From: Paragonimus skrjabini miyazakii
Lineage: Eukaryota > Platyhelminthes > Trematoda > Plagiorchiida > Troglotrematidae
NCBI GenBank assembly: GCA_014338405.1
Contig: JTDE01000184.1
Location: forward strand, 267,641 to 331,640
Direction: 5' to 3'
Length of the DNA: 64,000 bases
In this document: positions 36,301 through 45,900 of the stretch, one piece after another
Layout: each line of letters opens with the position of its first letter
Numbering within the stretch: position 1 is the stretch's first letter
Notes under the pieces: generated by a model
The model's database searches: none
The model's input: only the letters and a program-made list of their open reading frames with translations
Told to the model about the DNA's origin: nothing
Translations under genes and position numbers: made by a program

Positions 36301-39300
36301 TGTACTCGAACACGTATTTTTTAATCCGAAGTGAAACACGACGTGTAGCATTGCGGGAAGAGGAAGCGGAATTGAATTAGTAAACTTTTACTAACGGCGA
36401 ACAGCATTTTGATTCGCCGATAGCCTAGCGATGAATATATATTACGAAAGAACAGGTTTACAGCATAAAGAGCGGCTGGTCAGCCAGCTGTTTGCTGGTA
36501 ACACCGCTTGAAAAAAGTTGGGCGTGTGGTGCGCTCACAACAGAAAATTTCTTTTGGGAGGAACCTCATCCAATCCGGATGTTTCGGAAGATCCTCATGC
36601 ATAGTAGCAAAATCAGCCGGGATACCTATGCCCTTAGGAGAATTTTTTTCAACTTTATGAAAAAGGTTGGACAAAGAAAGAGAATCCACAGTTTGGTCCT
36701 TCAACGTCAACAATGCTCAACCACGATGAGGCGTTAACACGTGAACTTATGGTGAGTGGGTGGTGTATGTGAAACTGGTTCGAACGTTCCAGTCAAGCAC
36801 AGTTCCAATCCCAAAATACTGAACAGACCAAAGTCAACAGGCTGACATACTACAAACATCATACCGAATAGACCCTTAACGACCAAAACGAGCTGACTAG
36901 GAATTCGAGCCGAATGCTAAAGCTGCGATCAAATTTGCACGGTGCGCAGCCACGGTCACGAACTTGGCAATGGATAGATGACATGATTGCAACGGGTGTC
37001 CAGACGGTAGAACAGAGACACGGGTATCACAGTAAGAGTTCAACAGATCAAACAAAAACAAACGACGTCATGGGGAGAATGAACAACCAGAGGTAACAGT
37101 TAAGCGGAAACAAGATACAACGGAATACAATTGCTTTTCGTTCATGCTGTGGCCAGTAATTGTGATCTAACAATAACATAATGAGAGTTAGTTGATCTGT
37201 TACTAAAACGATTTCGGCCGGAGTCCTGTTTAACCTCTATTCTTGCTTGACTAATTCGAGCAAATACAAAGCTGGTCAAGATGCGGCGTGTGTGCCATTA
37301 TAATCCACATGTCCAGTCGTAAATATAGTACATTTTCTACCAATTTCACCTTGTATACTTTCGGATCAAGGGGGCCGAAAACGCATTTGTTACAAGTTGG
37401 TATTTCGTTCGCTTTCTTTTGTGCTTTATGATTTGCAAATGGCATTCTATATGCTTGACATTTTTTGTGTTGTCAGAATTAGGCAGGTATAGTGCATGGA
37501 ATTTATAAACAGGTGGCATTCAGTTCGGCAACTAATGCTGTCCGTATTCCGGCGTATGGTGCTGATAGATTGCAATGTTATACATGGGCGCGAACATTAT
37601 GTTCCAGTCTCAGTCGAAAATCACGCAATACTGTACGCAAGGCAGTCCAACACACACTGCATTAATTGAACACCCACGCAGCCAGATCGTAGTCGAATTA
37701 GTTCCATTCATTGACTGTGCACACAAAGAATGATCCGCACGTCGCACGGACACAAATCGTTTACTTTGTCTTATGGGGAGGGGTTCCTGATATCGTTCCT
37801 AGAGAATTGATGTTACGTATATCCCAAGTATAACAGTTGTTAATGACGTCCGAGCAGCGCGCGAACAGGCTAGCACATCCACTGGTGGTATTGATCAAAA
37901 TTGCGCCCAAACACTGATTTGGCCAGGTCGTCCCGTGAATATTGCACCCAGATTTAGGACAATGGGGCAACAGTTAGGGAATCGATAAAACGCAAAGATA
38001 ACCAGTTTGTGCACGACCGGCAACGTCACAGAAGCAAACAGCTACCCGAGATTTGGTGGTAAATAAAACTGACCGCCCAAATGCAATCAATAGCCTTGAT
38101 TTGTAGTTCGGAAATTCGTGATAAGAAAATCCACAAACAGTATGACTGTCATGCAACCATTTTGAAAACAGAAGCAGAGAGACGAATAGGGACCAAGCTG
38201 ATAAAATTCTTTACTTTCAAACTCAAACAAAACAAAGGCGTCCATACATCGTAAGCAAATAACTCAGTTGTTAATGAGAGTAAGATGGTATCTACAAGGT
38301 TGCAGTTACTCTAGGAATCTGCTGCTCAACTTTAATAAAATTTTACAGTTCACAAACAACCCAGACGCAAAAAAAGAATATTTACATCACAAAAATCGAT
38401 TAGGAAGATACGGTTGTGATTTACAGAACCCCCAAGTGGAGACGAGCTCGATTTAAAATGGCTCACCAGCCAGCAGCCGTCTTCGTCTCCACGTGTTGAG
38501 TCATCATTTGTCTGGCTCACAAGGCCAGTCAAGTAAAATGCGTGACGGGTTAAACGACAGGTCAGGCACAAAAATTCTGGACTGCAGCAGTGTCCACAAG
38601 TGGATAGCAGACTGGGATACGGGCGTTCGTCCGATTCGGTAAGCAGTAAATCACCGCGCTTTAGAAAAATGAATCCGCCTCCCCCACCGAGAACAAACCT
38701 GGACAGATTGTCTAAAGGAATTTGGCTGTAAGTATCAGAATCCCATCTCAGTATCGTTAACCAAAGCAGAACTTCAGCTTACTCGTAGAAACTGCTGAAA
38801 AGGGAATCAAGCAGTACTAGGGTCAGGTCAACCATAGGGCTGAACGACCAATCGCATCCTGACACAACAACCACGAGTTGTTGCTGAGAAAACAATAATA
38901 CAAAAAAGAAATGAACATTAATCTTCTGTTTGGGGGGCATTGCAAACAGGCCGATAAAACTGAGTAGCACAGACTCACGGCCTGATAATCACGTGTATGT
39001 AACCGCTAATTGATACCAGGTTGCTAGTAGTCGATCCAGCGATCCAGTTTGGACAGGTAAATGTTACCAGTTACTCGGCTGTGTTTGTTTTCAGCAGCAT
39101 TGTTAGAGTGTGAGCGTTCTACCTCACTGCAACTTCAGGAACGCACAGTAGGTGCCCATCATCGACATTTCCAGCTTTGGTTCGGGCTATTGTTAATCCT
39201 GACAAAAGTCCACACAGTAGCAGAGTAATAAATGTCAGAGGGGAATTGAAAAAGACAATTTAGCTTCGAGCTATTGATTGCGACACACTACCACGTCAGG

Positions 39301-40807
39301 GTATTTCCAGTCAAAACCTTCAGAGAATGGGACAAGCCGAAACTAATTAGAACTGGTGGTTAACTCGATTTACCAAAAATACTTTTCAGAAAATAGTTTT
39401 CAAGAGAACCGAATAGAAGATGTGCATCCAATAATCGGTTTATATTGTGGATTTCCAGGTTGGTTCATTATGAGCTGTCGGTTGACACATTTTCACATCT
39501 AGTCAACTACTCCAAGTGTCCACTCCAATCTCGACCAGCCGTTGTATCGGAATGCTGTTAATCGCAGCTAGTCTATGCTCAGGTGTACTGTTCTGATAGC
39601 ACAGTAGCCAGCAAATCCTTACGCTACTCATATGAGGCTGTTTGTCTCGCCCGAATCATCCAAAGCCAGAGCAGACTTGCAATGGTCTGTCTCCTAACCC
39701 GGTCACTATTTGTCCAGGCTTGGAGACCACGATCGATTGACCACTAAATGTTTCAGGCCTGCCTTCAGCTATCACGGCAGCCATCACACTTACTCGGATG
39801 GCTACTGCGCTAGCATCCGAGGTAGGGCTTGTCCGACCTACCTGGCCAATCGAACGGCTAGGGGATCCCTCACGTACCCACAGATAGACCACAGGTTTAC
39901 TAGGTGTTGTCCGTGTGCATTCCACGCCGCACGAACACACTCATAGGCTCTATGATCACCATGTGCGTATAACCTACTTTCCCATCAATCTGGATACTGG
40001 GTACCAGCGAGCTGGCCTCATTTACTACCTGCACCCGGTGAGTTTGTGTCCCCTTACCGCGTAAGATTCAACTAATCCTTGTGTCTGCCAGCCTATCCAT
40101 GCTTACATCAGCCAAGTGAACCTGTTCGCTACTGAAACCTAGCAATACCTTTGAGACGTTTTAAATTGACATCGACACATAAGAGTGATATCGAGACATC
40201 TTAAACCAGAAAAAGGATAGTATCTGCCCATGATACTTTTAAACGCCAGGCCCAGTAGATAGACTAACAGAATCAGCACTACGACTTTTTACTTTTGCAG
40301 AAGTATACAGCGCACAGCAGACAATAAGGAGTCCTGCCACATAGTTTCAGCGTCACTTACTGTGACGTGTTCTTTTTTTTTACGCCACATGAACACTGAT
40401 TGCATGCGGAGTATCCCTATCCAATTTTCACAAGGTATGGACTTACTTTGTATAATTGATGTGTAGATTTCTGATAAAACCACTCGCCCTATCAAAATTA
40501 AATCCCCATCTGTTCATTCAGGCGCCATTTGGTCTGTTACGAAATTCTTCAATCGTACTCGTGATTATACTTGATTCAAAATTTATGATGTTTGTTCCTC
40601 AAGACAATTGTGACCTATCACTTTAGTCACCTGTAGCAATTGGTTAAATGGTTAATCTCACACTATGATGCACTGCAGTAAAACTGTTTCTAAAAGGTCA
40701 GAGGAGAGGTATCACAGCATACGCCTTACGCACAAACATTAAATCCCTTCTTGGCTACAACGTCACCCTGCGCCCGAGAGTTACCCCACGCATCAGTCGA
40801 ATATTGA
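33254..40807 (+). CDS. Unrecognised multi-exon gene, 3' part (possible receptor cytoplasmic tail)
   Basis: Eight candidate exons, each with AG/GT borders and an open frame, give about 300 residues ending in TGA. In order: 33254-33313, 33530-33675 (or 33665), 36638-36751, 36923-37092, 38611-38727, 39757-39821, 39895-40037 and 40718-40807. Most successive phases match directly; the second donor is uncertain. The product begins with a basic FYRRRGMFLIE segment. It continues with an acidic and Ser/Asn-rich stretch, a Gln/Ser-rich stretch, a PPPPP run followed by Arg, and two His-rich patches. No catalytic domain is seen. The composition and the leading Arg cluster suggest a cytoplasmic tail after a membrane span, but I cannot name the family. 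The 5' exons are not found. It converges on the carnosine N-methyltransferase gene, whose stop is 2 kb away. Confidence 0.5.
33530..33675 (+). CDS. Exon b of unrecognised gene
   Basis: The acceptor is AATCTGCAG. It reads LNWSEWSDPNEQFGDQYS, then NYSSVMDELDSFRDPNRTA. The donor is ambiguous: GTACTC after 33665 (phase 2) or GTCATT after 33675 (phase 0, fitting the next exon). Without splicing, the frame would stop at TAG 33691. Confidence 0.5.
34012..34107 (+). repeat. 95-bp dispersed module, copy 2
   Basis: It matches the copy at 27654-27752 through TTTTTCATATAGATTGAGC, ATTGATCGCAGCTGTCGC and ATTCCCACAAACTTTCCAG. It lies within the putative intron after exon b. Confidence 0.75.
34105..34138 (+). 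repeat. Perfect hairpin with TTCGAA centre at module end
   Basis: CCAGTC (34105-34110) pairs with GACTGG (34133-34138). The inner CCCCTTTTCGAAAAGGGG is a perfect 18-base palindrome; AA and CC form a small internal loop. It sits where copy 1 carries the T-arm-like hairpin, and both centre on TTCGAA. Confidence 0.85.
34140..36637. other. Putative intron of the unrecognised gene
   Basis: Two open stretches, 34336-34656 and 35853-36239, are protein-like in places. A donor TTTAACG/GTAAGT at about 34493 could mark an exon at about 34399-34493, but no single frame is convincing. Confidence 0.35.
36638..36751 (+). CDS. Exon c of unrecognised gene
   Basis: The acceptor is ATGCCCTTAG and the donor ATG/GTGAGT, close to consensus. 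Exactly 38 codons read ENFFQLYEKGWTKKENPQFG, then PSTSTMLNHDEALTRELM. Phase is 0 on both sides. Confidence 0.5.
36923..37092 (+). CDS. Exon d of unrecognised gene
   Basis: The acceptor is AATGCTAAAG in phase 0 and the donor CCAGAG/GTAACA in phase 2. It reads LRSNLHGAQPRSRTWQWIDD, then a Gln/Ser/Thr-rich stretch ending VMGRMNNQ. The frame is also open from an alternative acceptor at 36901. Confidence 0.5.
38611..38727 (+). CDS. Exon e of unrecognised gene, polyproline
   Basis: The donor CT/GTAAGT is good. The acceptor at 38611 (GATAGCAG) fits phase 2 from exon d; the stronger-looking CTGCAG at 38587 would fit phase 0. It reads LGYGRSSDSVSSKSPRFRK, then MNPPPPPRTNLDRLSKGIW. The PPPPPR run is a likely SH3-type ligand. 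Confidence 0.5.
39757..39821 (+). CDS. Exon f of unrecognised gene
   Basis: The acceptor is AAATGTTTCAG and the donor CCGAG/GTAGGG. One leading base completes a Leu codon with exon e, then PAFSYHGSHHTYSDGYCAS follows. The block 39640-40060 is GC-richer than the surrounding intron, as expected for coding sequence here. Confidence 0.45.
39895..40037 (+). CDS. Exon g of unrecognised gene, His-rich
   Basis: The acceptor GACCACAG follows a 73-base intron; a second AG at 39903 keeps the same frame. It reads VVRVHSTPHEHTHRLYDHH, then VRITYFPINLDTGYQRAGLI, and ends at CACCCG/GTGAGT in phase 0. An open minus-strand frame over the same block (39656-39940) has no recognisable product and is treated as a shadow. 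Confidence 0.5.
40718..40807 (+). CDS. Terminal exon h of unrecognised gene
   Basis: The acceptor is GGTATCACAG, phase 0, matching exon g. It reads HTPYAQTLNPFLATTSPC and ends SVEY, with stop TGA at 40805. The polypyrimidine tract is poor and no canonical AATAAA follows closely. Confidence 0.4.
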   Translation, partial: HTPYAQTLNPFLATTSPCARELPHASVEY

Positions 40808-40809
40808 TT

Positions 40810-42240
40810 ACTTCAACTCACATTGAAATCATTGTTTTCGAAGTAGTTCGTTTAGAGAAATCGTCACATAAAAAAACCGGATAACTTAAAGCACCATATC
40901 AAACCTTTTGCGGTTTCATAGCCAACACCACAATTTCTTGCCATAATGAAGGGCTTGATCGAGACTGTGAGATATACACCGTGGGTTCATCCTTTGGTCG
41001 TAGTGCTAAAAAATGTTGCTTTAACAATCCCGTGAGAGCTCAATAAGTAAACTGTGGCCAGCTTTTTTTAAACCTTCATCTCTTCAGACGTCGTTTTGCC
41101 TTAAACACCGAACGCAAAGTACTCAACTGAATGAGAGTCACCACCGTTGAGAATTAGTCCAGAGTATTTCAGACAGCTTGGCCACAATTTTGGAGTGCAA
41201 ATTGTTGTTGAGTCAAAAAAACACGCAGCCGACACTTTGTCGCGTGCTCCACGGACAAAAAACAAAAGAGAACACTAAGGAAACCAAAACTATTAGTATT
41301 CTAAACTGGGACCGCTCGAACACCATTGCGAGATATACTGGGCAAGCACACTAGAGGTGCCCGTGTCTTGAGACGAGCTGCAGAATACTTAACTAATGCA
41401 TGGCTTGATCGACGGAGTTAGCACCGCTTTTCATGTTGTGATAGGTCAGTTGTGGTAAGAAACAACAGATGTGTCGTATTTCAAAATCTGAGACATTCAA
41501 TCATACAGTGAATGTGAGCACTATCCTAGGATTGCATGCACAACGTCACACATCCGGGGATATCACCGTGGCTTATTTTATTCGTTAAAGCCGTCAGTAG
41601 GAAGTGTCCGCCATGTCTATACTCAAAAGCGATTACAAAACCAATACAGATACAACCAAAGGAACAAATAACACAGCCTTCTTTTGTAAGTAGATAGCCT
41701 CGACTGCTTTAGCGAGTTGTTGACGTAACTATTTGTAGAAATCGATCAGCCTGAAGAAATCGCCATAAACAATAGACTACAACTATGCGGATGAACTGGT
41801 GGACATTCCCAAGTGGAATGATATTTAACACAGCCAGCAACCAACCAGGGGTTTTACATTCATATGGAAATTTCCACATATAGTTGAGTGGAAAAGTACG
41901 CGAACAGCGGTTTTCGACGGGCGGCGAAAGTGACTCTTACATATTTCTACGGTGGAAAACAATTGGGTTGGAGGAAACCGTCAGGACCCAAAATTTGTGT
42001 GCTGATGACTAGTGACTTCATTTCTCTGTTGATTAAAAACGTCACCTATTAAACATTACCATACATGGGGTTTAACCTGCTTCGTATTCGTGAACCACGG
42101 TAGCCATTTACATATCATTTCGGATGAACATGTCACCACACCTGAGCTCCAAGACATAGCAAACTTTCTTTCGAAAAACTGCACCCAATATAAAGCGTAT
42201 TTATGTCTGGCTACTTACAAATAGCGAAGGTGTCAGTTGG
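40810..42240. other. Intergenic region between convergent genes
   Basis: Presumably holds the 3' UTR of the plus-strand gene. No ORF, repeat or RNA gene could be supported. Confidence 0.5.
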
Positions 42241-42244
42241 AAAA

Positions 42245-42736
42245 TTATGTCCCACCCATCCTATTAGCCAAGGATACGGGAAAAAAGTTTTGCATACAGT
42301 CTACCTCCCCACCTTTTCTAATTGAGATCACAACCAGACAACATGTTATGTCATATGCACCTGTGAAAAACTGAATACTACCAGATTGTACAGATCTTAT
42401 TTCGAGTACACAGCGCTCCGAATCTGCCTCAATATCAGTCACGACAGCCCACATCCAATTAGCGAACGGCCAGAGAACCCCTTGAGATTTCCAGTATGGT
42501 AACTGAGGGCTTCCATAGATGAACCCTCCTAATGACAAGGTTAACAGCAGCTCGTTGTATGTAAGGATGTTGACCGCTTGAAAACCTTCTCGACGATTTC
42601 CATAACCCGAGAAAGTAGGAGAGAAAAACAAACACGCGATTGAAGAAACAAATGGTTCATATGTCTCCAATACACATTGGGACACTAAACCAGGTGAGGG
42701 AATTGAACTTAAAAAAAGGATATGGCGGATTTTCAA
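42245..42736 (-). CDS. Unassigned 163-codon ORF downstream of CARNMT1
   Basis: It is one of the longest uninterrupted frames in the window. It reads GGFIYGSPQLPYWKSQGVLW, then WMWAVVTDIEADSERCVLE. It lies about 130 bases beyond the CARNMT1 stop on the same strand, so it could be 3' UTR, an exon of a separate gene with a donor at TTCACAG/GTGCAT, or chance. I recognise no family. Confidence 0.2.
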   Translation of the reverse strand: MKIRHILFLSSIPSPGLVSQCVLETYEPFVSSIACLFFSPTFSGYGNRREGFQAVNILTYNELLLTLSLGGFIYGSPQLPYWKSQGVLWPFANWMWAVVTDIEADSERCVLEIRSVQSGSIQFFTGAYDITCCLVVISIRKGGEVDCMQNFFPVSLANRMGGT

Positions 42737-42862
42737 TTATTCACTTGTCCGCCAGGAAAAGATATATCAAAATTCTATATACACAGCAACGAAAGCAGGT
42801 TATAAGATTTGTATCAAGCTTGTGATCTGTTTGTAGAGACGAGACAAACTGGAGCAACATGA

Positions 42863-42982
42863 TTAGGTTGAAGTGGTTGAGTGGACTGGCTTCCGGAAAA
42901 GTCCATAGACACAACGGTATTCGTAGGATAACATGGAGGCCGGATTTTCCGTGTAGCCACAACGAATTCGTTTATTTTCTTT
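42863..42982 (-). CDS. CARNMT1: CARNMT1 terminal exon
   Basis: The acceptor is GTTGAGTTACAG. Forty codons read KENKRIRCGYTENPASMLS, then YEYRCVYGLFRKPVHS, and end at TAA (42865-42863). The Tyr-Thr-x-Asn-Pro-x-Ser-Met and Tyr-x-Tyr-x-Cys pattern is the family C terminus. No canonical polyadenylation signal is evident just downstream. Confidence 0.93.
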   Translation of the reverse strand, partial: KENKRIRCGYTENPASMLSYEYRCVYGLFRKPVHSTTST

Positions 42983-45900
42983 CTGTAACTCAACACGATG
43001 AATAGTCACATACAAATTTGTAGGCAAGAAAGTGTTATTAATTATCTAAGCGGAAGTAAAATAGGGCAGTTCCAACGAATGATCACTAATATTCAGATGA
43101 GTGTAGGACAATAAAAACGTACAGAGACACCAAAATAGAACTGAGATGGATTATGTACAACTTACTGAAGACCGGGTATTAGCACAGATCTACGCTTCTG
43201 AAGTAACACGGGCTAATGTAAGCGCCATTTATTGGGCTTGTGTACCTGAGATGAACCACTCGATGTATAAAATAGCTCAGAGAATTGACCTATCCGACGT
43301 TCTTTTTCTAACCCAAACTGACTGATCAGATATGTGAAACATTCCCAGGTACTTGAAAACCGATGAATGTGCACAATCGCTCGCATCGGTGGTACCAACG
43401 AGTAAGCGACGGGTAAGTCGTACGGAATACCGAATGAGTTCCACTGTTCAATCGCTGGACATGCACAGCTTTATATCATTAAGCCGTGTAGAAAGGAAGC
43501 CTCAGCCGGCTGACGTAAGGCGCTAACTGAACACAACACCTGGTGTAGATAAATAAGTCATTTCAGAAAAGAACTGGCCACCGTGGGTTGGGTTCGTCTA
43601 CCGTGTTGGAACTACCGTCATTCATAAAGTCGGTGACTGGACACTCTGGATGAAATGGCGGTTAATCGGGTTTAGCATTGTGTGGTCGAGTTGTCTGTGA
43701 AGCAAATGCACTCTCCGGCAGTCAAAAGATGCCGGTGTGGACCTCTTACCTGATGGAAGACTGACTGATCTTGATTATGCTGACGATAAGCTGTTGTTGT
43801 TTGACAACTATCAAGCAGCGTAAGCAACGCTAAATGCTATTTCACGTTCTGCCAAGTACTTCGGAATGCGCTTTGTAGCCACGAAATGCGAAGCGCTTCT
43901 GCAAGATTGCTGTAACTACGTAGATTTAATGTTAAGTAATGAAGCCATGGAGGTTGTTGACCGGTTTGTATACCTGGGAAGCTGCATCAGCGACGGCGGC
44001 AGAGGTGTATGAAATGAAATAGAGGCGCGCATTTCCAAGGCTAGAACGGTGTTTACTAAGGCACTTACTGAGGCACTTATGGCGACAGAAAGATATCTCT
44101 CTGAAGCTCAGTGATCGCGTATGTCAGATAACAGTGAGGGCTGTATTACTATACGGCAGCGAAACATGGCCACTCAGGGTAGAAGACTTAAACCGTCTTC
44201 AGGTGTTTGACCACCGATGTCTGCGTTCAATCGCTCGTATCGGGTGGCATCAACGAGTGAGTAACGAGGAGGTTAGGAAGCGGGTATTTGGCAATGATTG
44301 TCAAACGAGTTTCTTCGTTCAGTCCTTACACTTGCACAGGCTTATATGGTTAGGTCATGTACTAAGGATGCCAGCTAATCGCTTGCCACATCGAGCACTA
44401 TTTGTCGACGCTGCGGTCGATTGGCGTAAGGTGTGAGATGGACAGATGATGACCTGGCGTAGACAAATGAAATCGCTCACGAAGGGGTTGGCCACTGTAG
44501 ATCGGGTTCGTCTCCCCAGCTGGAGCCCTCGCGACTCACAGAGTCGGTGGCTTGAGACGTTAGATGAGATGGCGGCTAACCGAGCTCAATGGCGTGAATG
44601 TTGTCGTTGTTTGGCTGAGTTGTCTGTGAAATGAGTGCACTTAATGACGCGGAGCATTGAAAGCCGTGAGGAAGCTGTCTTGCTGATGACGCCTTACTTT
44701 CACTTACAGCTCAGTTTGTTTGCAACGTGTAGGCGCCTTGATGTTGTACGTTTGAATGTAGAGGTAGCTGTTTTTTAGTGGTTAGGTCCCCTCCCCTTCC
44801 CTTGTTTTTCTTCTCTCTTTCTATACAAGGTTTGTTTCTTCTCCTCTGTGGTTGCGTGGCAGTTAAGCATCAGTGTGAACCACTGATGTATTGCTGTCCA
44901 TGATGATGATGATGAAGCAAATGCACCTGATGACGAGGGGCAATGAAAGCCATAAGTAAATTGTCTTGCTGAAGACGCCTTACTTTCACTTATTGCCCGA
45001 CCAGTTGATTGAATATTTGGGATTAGACATAGCTGTTAGGTTGCCTTTTTACAGTTCCTAACTAGGACGTGCTCTTTTGTTCAGGGTTTTATAGCAGTTA
45101 ATAAGTAACGCAAACCACTAATGTAGTGGCCTTTGACAATTATGACAATGAACCTAATCAGATTCATTTACGTATCAAAAGATGCGATAAGTCATCCAGT
45201 ATACAGGAACATCGGTAATGGACAGAGTGTCATCTCAGTTGTAAAGCCGAATGACGCTTGCAGCAAGATTCTGAAACCCGTTCGTTAGATATACATCAGA
45301 GTTCAAACCAGCACCACTCGGACAGTTAGTATGAAACCAAACACTCCAGACCACGCTAATCCGCGATACATGGTTAACAATAAGCTCCCCCGTTTAGTCA
45401 ACCTTGAGTCCTGATCCAGCTCACACCGGTCAGAATCAATGATAAGAAAAAGCATATTAACGATCAGCATGCCACTTGGGATTGTTTACAAGCCAACGCT
45501 GGTGGGAGTGGTATCCTCATCTAACACTACTGAGTAGGGCTGCATTGAAACGTCGGAACAGATACGACATCCATTCATTCGTTCAGTACTAAACAAGTCG
45601 TATTCATTGCCGAATGTGTCTTGGTTAAGATTGACTGGAGAAAATTTACATTAGAAGTCGTCACAATATCACACATATTCGGATCCAAATATTGTGTCAT
45701 ATTGTAAACATATGTAGAAAGCATTATTGATGACCAAAGTTTACAACATGTGCTGTTCAGGTAGCACGTAAGCTCCGTCCTGTCCCGGCTTTTTAATGAT
45801 TTTAATTGTTCACCAAAAATCAGTCAAAAAATCAACCTTATAGACCATTCGATCGTTAGTTGTAATCGCCTGGTTTACCTATATAATGGTAACGCGAACT

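Noticed and set aside
39656..39940. 94-codon minus-strand ORF over the GC-rich block
   Set aside because: The plus strand has phase-compatible, splice-bordered exons here, so the minus frame is taken as a shadow. I also considered a repulsive-guidance-molecule match for the Cys-containing plus frame and dropped it because key cysteines are missing.
40289..40495. Minus-strand ORF considered as the CARNMT1 last exon
   Set aside because: The motif match was poor, and the real terminal exon was found at 42982-42863 with correct phase and family C-terminal motif.
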